DNA of 50,268 nt from Pseudomonadota bacterium (GCA_018241405.1 JAFEDY010000049.1:1-50268); one strand, 5' to 3'. Shown: positions 1 to 8,628, numbered from the stretch's first letter. Notes: generated by a model from the sequence alone, not told the origin. Numbers and translations: made by a program.

Positions 1-66
1 CCCCACCACGGCCAGTTTGAACGCGAGCGTGTAATCGCGTTGCGTTCTTGTGATCCTCGTATCCAT
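1..66 (-). CDS. IS3-family transposase OrfA, N-terminal 22 residues only
   Basis: Too short for a routine ORF call, and cut by the window edge. The minus-strand ATG at 66 is preceded by AAAGAAAGGAAACACACG, which holds a good AAGGA ribosome binding site. The peptide starts MDTRITRTQRDYTLAFKLAV. The stretch TQRDYTLAFKLAVV is typical of the first helix of the OrfA helix-turn-helix domain in IS3-group elements, which binds the element's terminal repeats. In this family OrfB is normally made by a -1 frameshift from OrfA, but that part is not visible. The reading rests on the N-terminal motif plus the IS-like end at 120. Confidence 0.72.
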   Translation of the reverse strand, partial: MDTRITRTQRDYTLAFKLAVVG

Positions 67-120
67 CGTGTGTTTCCTTTCTTTCGGGGGAAAGGTGTCA
101 ACGCTGGACAGGACGGGTCA
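1..120 (-). mobile_element. End of an IS3-family insertion sequence, running off the left edge
   Basis: On the minus strand the segment begins at 120 with TGACCCGTCC and continues through AGCGTTGACACC to a ribosome binding site and a transposase OrfA start at 66. A terminal TGA inverted-repeat end followed about 50 bases later by a small orfA start is the usual arrangement of IS3-family elements (known family feature). Only this end is visible; the second inverted repeat, orfB and the target duplication lie outside the window. Calling 120 the exact outer end is inferred from the TG start. Confidence 0.72.
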
Positions 121-128
121 CCAGATAC

Positions 129-166
129 AAAAAAGCCAGCCCTCGTCACCGAGGCTGGCTTTTTTT
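129..166 (-). terminator. Rho-independent terminator of the RNA helicase gene
   Basis: An inverted repeat with arms AAAAAAGCCAGCC-TCG and CGAGGCTGGCTTTTTT (one bulged C, loop TCAC) has A/T runs on both sides, so it can stop transcription from either direction. It lies 28 bases past the helicase stop codon and only 9 bases from the inferred IS3 end at 120. Confidence 0.85.
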
Positions 167-193
167 CCTGTGTGCGCTACGGCGCAGGCGCCA

Positions 194-2038
194 TCAGCGG
201 CCGCTGCGCGGCGCCGGACGCTTGCGTGCGTCGTGCGGCGTGAAGGGCTTGCCGCCACCCTGGGGCTTGGCAAAGCCGCCACGGGCGAATTCAGGCTTGC
301 GGCCAAAGTCGCCGCGCGGCGCCGGGCCTTCGCCACGGCCAAAGCGGGACGCGTCAGCAAAGCGGGGCGCTTCGTTAAAACGGGACACTTCGCCAAAGCC
401 GCTCTTGCGACCATAGCCCTCGCCATCACGGCGGCCGCCATGGGCAGGCCGCTCGCCACGCGCACCGCGGTCACCGAAGCCAGCGCGGTCACCGAAGCCA
501 GCGCGGTCACCAAAGCCAGCGCGGTCGGCGAAGCCGCCACGATCGCCATGGCCACGGCCGCCACCGCCAAAGCGCTGCTCGCGCCCACGCCCGCCGCCTT
601 CGCGGCCACGGCCGCCAAAGTCGGGGCGGCCGCCCTGCGGGAAGCGCTGCGTCGGCTCCAGGCCGGCGACGACCTCGGGCTTGAAGGACTGGCGGCTGTA
701 GCCCTCGATGTCGAAGATCTTGCGGCGGTCGCGGAACTCGGCAAAGGTCACAGCCAGACCGTCGCGGCCGGCGCGGCCGGTGCGGCCGATGCGGTGCGTG
801 TAGTCCTCGGCCTTCATCGGCAGGCCGAAGTTGAAGACATGGGTGATGGTGGGCACATCGATGCCGCGCGCGGCCACGTCGGTGGCCACCAGGATCTGCA
901 CCTGGCCATTGCGCAGCGCCATCAGGCGGCGGTTGCGCAGGCCCTGGCTCAGGGCGCCGTGCAAGGCCACGGCGCTGAAGCCGTCCTGCTGCAGGTCGTT
1001 GGCCAGGCCGTCGCACTCCACCTGGGTGCTGGCGAAGACGATGGCTTGGTCGATGGCGGCGTCGCGCAGCCAGTGGTCCAGGAGCTTGCGCTTGTGCTGG
1101 GCGTTGTCGGCCCAGAACAGCTTCTGCTGGATGTTGGCGTGCTTCTCCTGCGGCGTGTCGATCTGGATCTTCTTGACGCTGGCGCCGTTGTCGTGCATCA
1201 CCCGCATGGCCAGCTGCTGGATGCGCGGCGCGAAGGTGGCGCTGAACATCATGGTCTGCTGGCGCTGGGCCGTAAGCTGATTGATCTCGGCCAGGTCGTC
1301 GGAGAAACCCAGGTCCAGCATACGGTCGGCCTCATCCACGACCAGGAACTGCACCTGGTCGAGCTTGATCTGCATGGAACGCTGCAGGTCCAGCAGGCGC
1401 CCGGGCGTAGCCACGACCAGGTTGGCGTTCTGCAGCTTGGCGATCTGCAGCTGGTAGGGCATGCCGCCCACCACGTTGGCGATGCGCAGGCCCTTGCAGT
1501 GCTTGACCAGCTCGATGGCGTCGTGCGCCACCTGCTGCGCCAGCTCGCGCGTGGGGCACAGCACCAGGGCGCCGGGCACGGCGGCCTTGAAGTTGCGCGC
1601 CTGCATGGGGTTCTTGCGCTTGGCGCGCTTAGGCGGCGCCTCGCCACGGGCGGCGGCCTCGGCGGCGGCACGCTCGAACTCGGCGCGCTGGGCGGCTTCG
1701 GCATCGGCCTGTTGCTGGATCAGCGTGTGCAGCACGGGCAGCAGAAAGGCCGCGGTCTTGCCGCTGCCGGTCTGGCTGGAGACCATCAGGTCGATGAAGC
1801 GGCCGGCCTCGTCGCCCGCGCCCATGGCCAGGGGGATGGCCTTTTCCTGCACGGGCGTGGGCTGGGTGTAGCCCAGGTCGGCGACGGCCCGCACCAGTTC
1901 GCTTGCCAGGCCCAGGCGCACAAAGCCTTCGGGCAGGGTTGCCTGGGGTGCCGCTTCGGCGGTGGAAACAGCGGAAACAATGGAAATGTCGGAATCCGCA
2001 GGCGCGCCTTCGCCCTGCAACAAAACTTGCTCAGTCAT
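194..2038 (-). CDS. DEAD-box ATP-dependent RNA helicase, RhlE-like, with RGG-type tail
   Basis: A 614-residue cytoplasmic RNA helicase that should remodel structured RNA or ribosome assembly intermediates. Motifs in order: Q motif near 57-64 (GYTQPTPVQ), motif I SSQTGSGKT 87-95, PTRELA 162-167, DEAD 235-238, SAT 266-268, HRIGRTGR 415-422. A charged Ala/Glu-rich insert of about 45 residues (108-152) separates motif I from PTRELA. Residues after about 465 form a Gly/Arg/Phe-rich low-complexity tail with repeated AGFGDR units, likely disordered and RNA-binding (inference). The gene stands alone, with a terminator behind it. The paralogue name cannot be settled by eye: RhlE fits best, but DbpA or SrmB-type names are possible. 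Confidence 0.93.
   Translation of the reverse strand: MTEQVLLQGEGAPADSDISIVSAVSTAEAAPQATLPEGFVRLGLASELVRAVADLGYTQPTPVQEKAIPLAMGAGDEAGRFIDLMVSSQTGSGKTAAFLLPVLHTLIQQQADAEAAQRAEFERAAAEAAARGEAPPKRAKRKNPMQARNFKAAVPGALVLCPTRELAQQVAHDAIELVKHCKGLRIANVVGGMPYQLQIAKLQNANLVVATPGRLLDLQRSMQIKLDQVQFLVVDEADRMLDLGFSDDLAEINQLTAQRQQTMMFSATFAPRIQQLAMRVMHDNGASVKKIQIDTPQEKHANIQQKLFWADNAQHKRKLLDHWLRDAAIDQAIVFASTQVECDGLANDLQQDGFSAVALHGALSQGLRNRRLMALRNGQVQILVATDVAARGIDVPTITHVFNFGLPMKAEDYTHRIGRTGRAGRDGLAVTFAEFRDRRKIFDIEGYSRQSFKPEVVAGLEPTQRFPQGGRPDFGGRGREGGGRGREQRFGGGGRGHGDRGGFADRAGFGDRAGFGDRAGFGDRGARGERPAHGGRRDGEGYGRKSGFGEVSRFNEAPRFADASRFGRGEGPAPRGDFGRKPEFARGGFAKPQGGGKPFTPHDARKRPAPRSGR
466..537 (-). repeat. Four 18-bp tandem repeats inside the helicase tail
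   Basis: Units start at 466, 484, 502 and 520 on the plus strand with consensus CGCGGTCACCGAAGCCAG; the third and fourth units differ at a few positions. They encode repeated six-residue GFGDRA blocks in the RGG tail. The exact DNA repeats suggest that slippage can change the tail length. Confidence 0.9.
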
Positions 2039-2221
2039 GATTTGCTCACACGAAGACGGCCGCAGGCGCTTTCCTGGGCAGGCCTCGTCAGATGGTTACA
2101 AAACATCAACCATCAAACGAAACCAACGGGCCGCAGCGGACGGCCTGGGTGGGCATTGGTTGCAAGGCGCCGCGTGGCTGTCACGCTGGCGTGCAGTGCC
2201 CGGTGTGTGAAGGGAGATGCA

Positions 2222-2254
2222 CAAAAAAATTGCACCGCCTCGTGACGGTGCAAT
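2222..2254 (-). terminator. Rho-independent terminator after the LivK-type gene
   Basis: On the minus strand the stem ATTGCACCG/CGGTGCAAT (loop of 8) is followed directly by a run of seven T. It lies 50 bases past the stop codon of the gene ending at 2304, within the 265-bp space before the helicase start. I see no other feature in that space. Confidence 0.85.
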
Positions 2255-2297
2255 CCTTTGATTATGGCACGCCTGGGGTTTTCCCGCAAGGCATGCC

Positions 2298-2320
2298 CAT
2301 CAATCAATAGCTTGCCAGCG
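2298..2320 (-). repeat. Possible copy of the AGCTAT mini-repeat at the livK-type gene end
   Basis: The minus strand reads GCTGGCAAGCTATTGATTG. It covers the last codons of the binding-protein gene and supplies its TGA stop. It resembles the AGCTAT core seen elsewhere in the window but lacks the A-rich right side, so this is a weak member. Confidence 0.35.
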
Positions 2321-3437
2321 GCTTGGCCTTGCCGCCCTCGAAGGTCATGACGACCACGGGAGCCTTTACGCGGTTGCCCTTGTCGTCGTAGGCATACTCA
2401 CCCATCACGCCCTTGTAGGCATGTTGGCGCAGATAGGCGCTGACCTTGTTGACGTCGATGGAGCCGCTCTTTTGCATGGCCTCGCCGATGTTCATGGTCT
2501 GGTCATAGTAAAACGGACCGTATACGTCGGGCGCCTGGTTGAAGCGCTTCTTGAACTTTTCCTGGAACGCCTTGGCGCCGGCGTCGTTCTCCGTCAGCAT
2601 GCCGGCGTAGGCGCAGTAGACCACGTTGTTCACGGCGTCGCCGCCGAGCTTGGGCATCTCGGGGCTGCACAGCGTGTCGCCGCCGAGCAGCTTGGCGGTG
2701 ATGCCCAGCTGCTTGATCTGGCGCGCCATGGGCGCGGCCTGAGGGGCGTAGCCGCCGTAGAAAATCGCCTCGGGCTGCTTGGCCTTGATGTTGGTGAGGA
2801 TGGACATGAAGTCGGTGGCCTTGTCGGTCGTGAACTCACGGCCGACCACGGTCATGCCCAGCTTTTGCGCCTCCTTGGCGAACTCGTCGGCCAGGCCCTG
2901 GCCGAAGGCCGTGCGGTCGTCGATCACGGCAACCTTTTTGGCCTTGAGCACGTTGGCGGCGTAGGTGGCCATGTTGGCGCCGGCCTGCACGTCGCTGGCG
3001 ACGATGCGGAACAGGTTCTTGTAGCCCGCCTGCGTGATCTTGGGGTTGGTGCCCACGGTGGACACCATCACGCCGCCCTTGTCGTACTCGCGCGAGGCAG
3101 GAATCGTCACGCCCGAGCAGTACGGCCCCATCACGTAGTTGACGCCGGAGTCGACAAACTTCTGCGCCACGGCCACGCCGGCCTTGGCGTCGCACTGGTC
3201 GTCCTCGGACACCAGCTCGAACTTCAGCGTCTTGCCTCCCACGCTGATCTTGCGCGCATTCAGGTCCTCGATGGCCAGGCGCACGCCGTTGTCGTTGTCG
3301 CGGCCGGCAAAGGTGTTGGGGCCCGACAGCGGGCCGCTGTGGCCGATCTTGACGATCTGCTCCTGGGCAAAGGCGCCGGTGGCGCACACCAGGGCCGCAG
3401 CGGCGACGAGGGAGGACTTCAGAAAGGTGTATTGCAT
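2304..3437 (-). CDS. Branched-chain amino acid ABC transporter substrate-binding protein
   Basis: A periplasmic LivJ/LivK-type binding protein of 377 residues (peripla_BP_6 fold) that would deliver a leucine-like or other amide/amino acid ligand to a Liv permease. The N-terminus is a signal peptide ending near GAFA before QEQIVKIG; the mature start IVKIGHSGPLSG is typical of the family. I chose ATG 3437 because GGA lies 9 bases upstream; an in-frame ATG at 3446 would add three residues. No permease or ATPase gene adjoins it. The livHMGF set at 15-18.6 kb lacks its own binding protein, so this may be its partner (inference). It ends in its own terminator, so it is probably a single-gene transcript. 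Confidence 0.9.
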   Translation of the reverse strand: MQYTFLKSSLVAAAALVCATGAFAQEQIVKIGHSGPLSGPNTFAGRDNDNGVRLAIEDLNARKISVGGKTLKFELVSEDDQCDAKAGVAVAQKFVDSGVNYVMGPYCSGVTIPASREYDKGGVMVSTVGTNPKITQAGYKNLFRIVASDVQAGANMATYAANVLKAKKVAVIDDRTAFGQGLADEFAKEAQKLGMTVVGREFTTDKATDFMSILTNIKAKQPEAIFYGGYAPQAAPMARQIKQLGITAKLLGGDTLCSPEMPKLGGDAVNNVVYCAYAGMLTENDAGAKAFQEKFKKRFNQAPDVYGPFYYDQTMNIGEAMQKSGSIDVNKVSAYLRQHAYKGVMGEYAYDDKGNRVKAPVVVMTFEGGKAKPLASY

Positions 3438-3560
3438 GGCGAACATTCCGATTGAAACTGCGCAAGAAATGACCCGGGCTGCCGGGCTGGTCGCCCCGGA
3501 GCCAAGGAAGGGAAGTCTGGGTACAGACAGCCGCGCATTATCTACCCGAAGAACCGCTCC

Positions 3561-4139
3561 TTACAACGCCAGCAGGTGCTGGCGGTAATGCGCCAGTTCG
3601 TCGATGGACTCGTGCACATCGGCCAGTGCGGTGTGGCGCTGCGCCTTCTTGAAGGAGTCGTAGGCCGCGGGCTTCCAGCGCTTGGCCAGCTCCTTGAGCG
3701 TGCTCACGTCCACGTTGCGGTAGTGAAAGAAGGCCTCCAGTTTAGGCATGTATTTCACCAGGAAGCGCCTATCCTGGCCGATGCTGTTGCCGCACATGGG
3801 TGCCTTGCCCTTGGGCACATACTGCGACAGGAAGGCTATGAGCTGCTGCTCGGCGTCGGCCTCGCTGATGGCAGAGGCGCGCACCTTGTCGATCAGGCCG
3901 CTCTTGCCGTGCGTGCCCTTGTTCCAGGCGTCCATGGCGTCGAGCAAGGCGTCGGATTGATGGATGGCGAACACCGGGCCTTCGATGCGCGGCGCAAGAC
4001 CGGGGCCGGTGACGACGACGGCGATTTCCAGCAGGCGTTCTTTTTCCGGGTCCAGCCCGCTCATTTCGCAGTCGAGCCAGACGAGGTTCTGGTCAGATTT
4101 GGCAAGCACGGGGGCAGTAGGGTTGTCGGTTTCAGGCAT
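3561..4139 (-). CDS. orn: Oligoribonuclease
   Basis: A 192-residue DEDDh 3'-5' exoribonuclease that degrades 2-5 nt RNAs, including linearised cyclic-di-GMP (pGpG), to mononucleotides in the cytoplasm. The five metal and catalytic residues are visible: D23 and E25 in [11 protein letters not shown]123 in GQDRRF, H169 and D174 in [11 protein letters not shown]. The length matches the family (about 180-200). It is transcribed divergently from the M48 protease gene, with only 32 bases between the two start codons, so the promoters must overlap or lie inside the genes. Confidence 0.96.
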   Translation of the reverse strand: MPETDNPTAPVLAKSDQNLVWLDCEMSGLDPEKERLLEIAVVVTGPGLAPRIEGPVFAIHQSDALLDAMDAWNKGTHGKSGLIDKVRASAISEADAEQQLIAFLSQYVPKGKAPMCGNSIGQDRRFLVKYMPKLEAFFHYRNVDVSTLKELAKRWKPAAYDSFKKAQRHTALADVHESIDELAHYRQHLLAL

Positions 4140-4171
4140 GGCGCGGATTGTCGCCGTAAACTCCTTGGCCC

Positions 4172-5485
4172 ATGCCGCAGTCCCCCACCCCGTTTCTCAC
4201 GCCATCGACCCTGACGACGCTGGTGTTCGCCTCGCTGCTGCTGGCGGGGCTGGCGCTGCGCCTGTGGCTGGCATCGCGCCAGATCCGCCATGTGGCGCGC
4301 CACCGCGGCGGCGTGCCGGCGGCCTTTTCCGGCCATATCAGCCTGGCCGCGCACCAGCGGGCCGCAGACTACACCGTGGCCAAGGCGCGCTTTGGCCTGC
4401 TGGAGATGGGCCTGGCCACCGCCGTGGTGCTGGGCTGGACGCTGCTAGGCGGGCTCGATGCGCTGAACCAGGCGCTGCTGGCCTGGCTGGGTGGCGGGAT
4501 GCTGCAGCAGCTGGCACTGCTGGCGGGCTTTGCCCTCATCAGCGGCGCCATCGACCTGCCGGCCACTCTGTATCAGACCTTTGTAATTGAACAGCGCTTC
4601 GGCTTCAACCAGATGACGCTGCGCCTGTGGCTGGCCGACCTGCTCAAGTCCACGCTGCTGGGCGCCGTGATCGGCCTGCCCATCGCCGCACTCATGCTGT
4701 GGCTCATGGGCGCGGCGGGCCGGCTGTGGTGGCTCTGGGCTTGGGGGCTATGGATGGGCTTCAACCTGCTGCTGATGGTGGTCTTCCCCATCTTCATCGC
4801 GCCGCTGTTCAACAAGTTCCAGCCGCTCGCGGACGAGGCGCTCAAGGCGCGCGTCACGGCCCTCATGCAGCGCTGCGGCTTCGCGGCCAAGGGTCTGTTC
4901 GTGATGGACGGCAGCCGCCGCAGTGCGCATGCCAATGCCTACTTCACCGGGTTTGGCGCCGCCAAGCGCGTGGTGTTCTACGACACGCTACTCAAGCAGC
5001 TGGCGCCGGGCGAGGTCGAGGCCGTGCTGGCGCACGAGCTGGGCCACTTCAAGCACAAGCACATCACGCGCCGCCTGGTGGGCCTGTTCGCCATCAGCCT
5101 GGTGGGCTTTGCCCTGCTGGGCTGGCTGTCCACGCGCGCCTGGTTCTACACCGGCCTGGGCGTGCAGCCCAACCTGATGCTGCCGGGCCTGCCCGGCGCG
5201 GCGCCCAACGATGCGCTGGCGCTGCTGCTGTTCCTGCTGGCCGCGCCGGTGTTCACGCTGTTCCTGACACCGCTCATGGCGCAGCTGTCGCGCCGCCACG
5301 AGTTTCAGGCCGACGCCTACGCCGTGGCCCAGGCCAGCGGCGCCGACCTGGCCTCGGCCCTGCTCAAGCTCTACCAGGACAACGCCTCCACGCTCACGCC
5401 CGACCCGGTGTACGCGCGCTTTTACTATTCCCACCCACCCGCCACGGAGCGCCTCACGCGCCTGCCCGTGGCCATGCAGCCATGA
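4172..5485 (+). CDS. M48-family membrane zinc metallopeptidase (Ste24-like)
   Basis: A 437-residue integral membrane protease. The N-terminal half (about 1-210) has several hydrophobic spans typical of CAAX prenyl-protease N-terminal domains. The zinc site HELGH is at 288-292 ([14 protein letters not shown]), with the downstream third ligand in [11 protein letters not shown] near 375. Two further spans lie between these motifs. Bacterial members probably process or degrade membrane proteins, since bacteria lack the prenylated a-factor substrate. It is the first gene of an operon with phhB and rsgA; its TGA overlaps the phhB ATG. Confidence 0.93.
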   Translation: MPQSPTPFLTPSTLTTLVFASLLLAGLALRLWLASRQIRHVARHRGGVPAAFSGHISLAAHQRAADYTVAKARFGLLEMGLATAVVLGWTLLGGLDALNQALLAWLGGGMLQQLALLAGFALISGAIDLPATLYQTFVIEQRFGFNQMTLRLWLADLLKSTLLGAVIGLPIAALMLWLMGAAGRLWWLWAWGLWMGFNLLLMVVFPIFIAPLFNKFQPLADEALKARVTALMQRCGFAAKGLFVMDGSRRSAHANAYFTGFGAAKRVVFYDTLLKQLAPGEVEAVLAHELGHFKHKHITRRLVGLFAISLVGFALLGWLSTRAWFYTGLGVQPNLMLPGLPGAAPNDALALLLFLLAAPVFTLFLTPLMAQLSRRHEFQADAYAVAQASGADLASALLKLYQDNASTLTPDPVYARFYYSHPPATERLTRLPVAMQP

Positions 5486-5823
5486 CAACCTCCATGTTTC
5501 CTAAAAAAGACTGGTCTACGCAGACCAGGCGCGCGCTGACAGCTACAGAAATTGTGGCAAAACTGGCCGAACTTCAGGGCTGGCAGCTGTCCGGCGACGG
5601 CGCGGGCGTGGCGATCGAGAAGATCTACCACTTCGCCAACTACCACGAAACCATGGCCTTCGTGAACGCCGTGGCCTTCATCGCCCATGCGCAGGACCAC
5701 CACCCCGACCTGTCGGTGCACTACAACCGCTGCGTGGTGCGCTGGAACACGCACGACGTGGGCGGCATCTCGGCCACCGACATCGACTGCGCCACGCGCA
5801 TCGATGCGCTGCTGACGCCATGA
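5482..5823 (+). CDS. phhB: Pterin-4a-carbinolamine dehydratase
   Basis: A 113-residue enzyme that dehydrates 4a-hydroxytetrahydrobiopterin so that the cofactor of aromatic amino acid hydroxylases can be recycled. The active-site block FIAHAQDHHPDLSVHYN (66-82) with the HHP triad at 73-75, and the later VRWNTHDVGG, are diagnostic. The start ATG at 5482 overlaps the stop of the upstream protease gene (ATGA), which implies translational coupling; an open frame reaching much further upstream is read-through of the protease gene. Residues about 17-24 (RRALTATE) lie on a copy of the AGCTAT mini-repeat. No phenylalanine hydroxylase gene is in the window. Confidence 0.93.
   Translation: MTTSMFPKKDWSTQTRRALTATEIVAKLAELQGWQLSGDGAGVAIEKIYHFANYHETMAFVNAVAFIAHAQDHHPDLSVHYNRCVVRWNTHDVGGISATDIDCATRIDALLTP
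5531..5558 (+). repeat. AGCTAT mini-repeat copy inside phhB (sense)
   Basis: Reads GCGCTGACAGCTACAG followed by AAATTGTGG. It is in the same frame (A-L-T-A-x-x-I-V) as the copy at 41055. It lies in the poorly conserved N-terminal part of phhB. Confidence 0.5.
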
Positions 5824-5832
5824 GCCGCCGCC

Positions 5833-6801
5833 ATGGCTGAGGCGACGGCCCGCCTGGAGGGCCTGGTCGTGGCCAGCTACGGCCGCCACTGTGTAGTGGA
5901 GAGCGCCGACGGCGCGCGCCGCATCTGCCACCCGCGCGGCAAGAAGAGCCAGGCCGTGGTGGGCGACCGCGTGCTGTGGCAGCCGGCCGCCCCGGGCCAG
6001 GCGCGCGGCCAGGGCGACGAAGGCACCATAGAGAAGGTGCTGGAGCGGCGCAACCTGTTCTACCGCCAGGACGAGCTGCGCACCAAGTCCTTTGCCGCCA
6101 ACCTGGACCAGGTGCTGGTCCTGATCGCGGCAGAGCCGGTGTTCTCCGAGAGCCAGCTCGCGCGCGCACTGATCGCGGCCGAGGCTGCCCACATCACGCC
6201 GCTGATCGCGCTCAACAAGAGCGACCTGGTCGAGCCCTTCGCGCGTGCCTGGGAGCGCCTGTGGCCCTACCGCCACATGGGCGGCGAGCAAGACACCCGT
6301 CGCCACTACCGCGTGCTGCCGCTGTCGCTGACCCAGTCAGGCGCCGTGGACCGCGACGCGCTGCTGCCGCTGCTGGCGGGCAAGACCACGCTGGTGCTCG
6401 GCCCCTCGGGCGCGGGCAAGAGCACCTTGGTGAACCTGCTGGTTCCGGGCGCCGCGGCGCAGACGGGTGAGATCTCGCAGGCCCTCAACTCGGGCAGGCA
6501 CACCACCACCAGCACCACCCTGTACTGGATAGATGTGGCCCGCAGCACGGCATTGATCGACTCGCCGGGTTTCCAGGAATTCGGGCTGCGCCATCTGGCT
6601 TCGGCCGACCTGGCGCACTGCATGCCCGACATCGCCGCGCACGCGGGTTCCTGCCGCTTCTACAACTGCACTCACTTGCACGAACCCGGCTGCGCCGTGA
6701 TGGCCCAGGTGCGCGAGGGCCACGACGCGCAGGCCATCAGCCCGCAGCGCTACCGCATCTATGGCGAGCTGTTTGCGGAGCTGAGCCAGAGCCCTTACTG
6801 A
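5833..6801 (+). CDS. rsgA: Ribosome small-subunit-dependent GTPase A
   Basis: A 322-residue circularly permuted GTPase that checks 30S subunit maturation. Motifs appear in the permuted order: an N-terminal OB-fold (about 5-75), G4 NKSD 128-131, G1 GPSGAGKS 190-197, a G2-region TTTSTT near 224-229, and G3 DSPG 243-246. The C-terminal zinc finger C274-x4-C279-x-H281-x5-C287 binds 16S rRNA in known members. It starts 9 bases after phhB and is the last gene of the plus-strand operon, convergent with the CobD/CbiB-like gene 13 bases away. Confidence 0.97.
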   Translation: MAEATARLEGLVVASYGRHCVVESADGARRICHPRGKKSQAVVGDRVLWQPAAPGQARGQGDEGTIEKVLERRNLFYRQDELRTKSFAANLDQVLVLIAAEPVFSESQLARALIAAEAAHITPLIALNKSDLVEPFARAWERLWPYRHMGGEQDTRRHYRVLPLSLTQSGAVDRDALLPLLAGKTTLVLGPSGAGKSTLVNLLVPGAAAQTGEISQALNSGRHTTTSTTLYWIDVARSTALIDSPGFQEFGLRHLASADLAHCMPDIAAHAGSCRFYNCTHLHEPGCAVMAQVREGHDAQAISPQRYRIYGELFAELSQSPY

Positions 6802-6814
6802 TCGAGGCTAGGCA

Positions 6815-7804
6815 TCAGCCGAGCAGGCGCGCCAGCGTCAGCAGGGCCAGTAGCAGCATCCACACCACCACCGAGCGCCACACCAGGCCGACCACGCTGC
6901 GCAGGTGGCCCACCTCGGGCTCGCGGCCGGGGGTGCTGTCGCTGTCGCCGATGTCGGCGTCCACCTCCAGGCCCGGGGACTGGGCCGCATCACCACGGCT
7001 CTGTAGCGCCTCGCCCCCTAAGCGCACGTTGATGGCGCCGGCCGTGGCGGCCAATATCACACCGTCGTTGTCGTTGGGAAAGCGCTGGGCATGGAAGCGC
7101 CAGCCCTCGATGGCCTCCTCAAAACTGCCCACCGCCGCAAAGCTCAAGGCCGTCAGGCGCGCGGGCAGCCAGTCGATGACCATCCAGGCGTACTCGGACA
7201 CGCGCTGCAGCGATGCGCTGGGCGGGTGTGCCGTGACGGCACGCGAGCGCGCCCCCCAGTAGCGCGCGACGAACTCGGCCATGCGGTAGAGCACCGCGCC
7301 CGTAGGCCCCAGGCCCAGTGCCGCCAGCACCGAGTACCAGGCCAGCACGCCGAACACATGGCGGTGCGCAGAGATCACCGAATACTCGATCACATGGCGC
7401 ACGATCTCGCTGCGCGGCAGCTCGCTCGCGTCCACCTGACGCCAGCGCGCCAGGCGTGCGCGCGCCTCGGCCGCATCGCCCTCCTCCAGCGCGTCGCGTA
7501 TGCCCGTGAAATGGTGGCTGAACTGGCGAAAGCCCAGCGTGATGTAGAGCACGGCCACGTTCCAGGCCAGCGCCAGCGGCCAGCCCAGAAAGTGCAGCAG
7601 CGCCCAGTGCACGGCCAGCACAAAGAGCGGCGGCACCAGCACGGCCAGGGACCAGGCCACCCAGCCATGGTGGGACTGGCCGGCATCGAAACCGCGGCTC
7701 ACCGACAGCGCCCAGGCGCGCAGGCCGGCATGGATGGGATTGCTGCGGGCCAAGGGACGCGCTTGCTCCATCAGCAGCGCGAACAGGATGGCAAAGAAAC
7801 TCAT
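6815..7804 (-). CDS. CobD/CbiB-family membrane protein
   Basis: A 329-residue integral membrane protein with hydrophobic segments near residues 1-12, 47-75, 80-95, 145-170 and at the C-terminus. Its overall pattern (FHAQRFPNDNDGVILAATAG, then a final hydrophobic span) matches the CobD/CbiB fold. Genuine CobD condenses adenosylcobyric acid with aminopropanol phosphate. No other cobalamin gene is nearby, so that role is doubtful; an AmpE-like or unknown membrane role is equally possible. Start ATG 7804 was chosen because the hydrophobic N-terminus MSFFAILFALL begins there; upstream open frame has no family character. It is the distal gene of the rpsP-to-nudL block. Confidence 0.75.
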   Translation of the reverse strand: MSFFAILFALLMEQARPLARSNPIHAGLRAWALSVSRGFDAGQSHHGWVAWSLAVLVPPLFVLAVHWALLHFLGWPLALAWNVAVLYITLGFRQFSHHFTGIRDALEEGDAAEARARLARWRQVDASELPRSEIVRHVIEYSVISAHRHVFGVLAWYSVLAALGLGPTGAVLYRMAEFVARYWGARSRAVTAHPPSASLQRVSEYAWMVIDWLPARLTALSFAAVGSFEEAIEGWRFHAQRFPNDNDGVILAATAGAINVRLGGEALQSRGDAAQSPGLEVDADIGDSDSTPGREPEVGHLRSVVGLVWRSVVVWMLLLALLTLARLLG

Positions 7805-7850
7805 GGCGGCAATGATAGCGGCGCAGGTTGCAGGGCCACCGCCGTCGCGC

Positions 7851-8591
7851 TCACGCGAGCATGAAGCGATAGAAGTTGCGCAGCATGGCCGCGGTGGCGC
7901 CCCAGATGTAGCGCTGGCGCAGGCCGTCCTGGTAGGGCATGGCGAACCATTCGCGCCGCAGGCCCTGCCACTCGAACACATGGCGCTCGTGGTGCGCGGG
8001 GTCGAGCAGAAAGGCCAGGGGCACCTCGAACACGTCGGCCACCTCATCGGGATTGGGCTGCAGGGCAAAGTCCGGCTGCACCAGGGCCACCACCGGCGTG
8101 ACGATGAAGGACGAGCCCGTCACATAGGTGGGCAGGCTGCCCAGCACCTCGACCCAGCTCGATTCCAGACCCACCTCCTCATGCGCCTCGCGCAGGGCAG
8201 TGGCGGCGGCATCCCGGTCCCCGGGGTCGCTGCGCCCGCCGGGAAAGGCGACCTGGCCCTTGTGCGTGGACAGGTGGGCCGTGCGCTCGGTCAGCAGCAC
8301 CGTGGGGCGCTCGCGCAGCACGATGGGCAGAAGCACGGCGGCGTGCGCGGGTTCACGCTCGACGAATTTGCGCTCGCGCACGATCTCCGGACTCCAGGGC
8401 GGCGGCGCGGCAAAGCGCCGGCGCAGCGCCTCGGGGGTCTGGGCAGCGGCCGTCACGGGCGGCAAATGCTCGTCCACGCCCACCAGCGGCACCGCGCGCG
8501 GGTCGAAGTCGGGGAGCGAGGACAGCGACGAGATGTGCTTCGTCGCATCGGCACCGGAAGGCGAAATGGAGCTCACGGATGAAGACTGCAA
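7851..8591 (-). CDS. nudL: CoA pyrophosphatase, Nudix family
   Basis: About 241-246 residues. The NudL/UPF0035 signature LLTERTAHLSTHKGQVAFPGG precedes a Nudix box GGRSDPGDRD...LREAHEEVGL, so it likely cleaves CoA and its derivatives to 3',5'-ADP and 4'-phosphopantetheine. The start is uncertain. The frame opens with TTG at 8591, which touches the T-run of the terminator behind rplS, while GTG at 8576 gives a slightly shorter protein; neither has a visible Shine-Dalgarno sequence. Family members align from about LPDFDPRAVPLVGVD, so either start is compatible. The gene follows rplS and precedes the CobD/CbiB-like gene by 46 bases. Confidence 0.88.
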   Translation of the reverse strand: MQSSSVSSISPSGADATKHISSLSSLPDFDPRAVPLVGVDEHLPPVTAAAQTPEALRRRFAAPPPWSPEIVRERKFVEREPAHAAVLLPIVLRERPTVLLTERTAHLSTHKGQVAFPGGRSDPGDRDAAATALREAHEEVGLESSWVEVLGSLPTYVTGSSFIVTPVVALVQPDFALQPNPDEVADVFEVPLAFLLDPAHHERHVFEWQGLRREWFAMPYQDGLRQRYIWGATAAMLRNFYRFMLA

Positions 8592-8592
8592 T

Positions 8593-8628
8593 AAAAAAAA
8601 ACCGCTACAGGCCTTCGCACTGTAGCGG
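8593..8628 (-). terminator. Rho-independent terminator after rplS
   Basis: The minus-strand stem CCGCTACAG/CTGTAGCGG (loop of 9) is followed by nine T. It lies 29 bases past the rplS stop and directly in front of nudL, so nudL and the gene after it depend on read-through or their own promoter. Confidence 0.88.

Noticed and set aside
466..537. Possible CRISPR-like spaced repeat
   Set aside because: The 18-bp units are contiguous, without spacers, and lie inside a coding region as amino acid repeats.
50..2245. A 731-codon plus-strand open frame antisense to the RNA helicase
   Set aside because: Composition is a GC-codon shadow (Ala/Arg/Gly/Val-rich) of a gene with intact DEAD-box motifs, and it has no family character.
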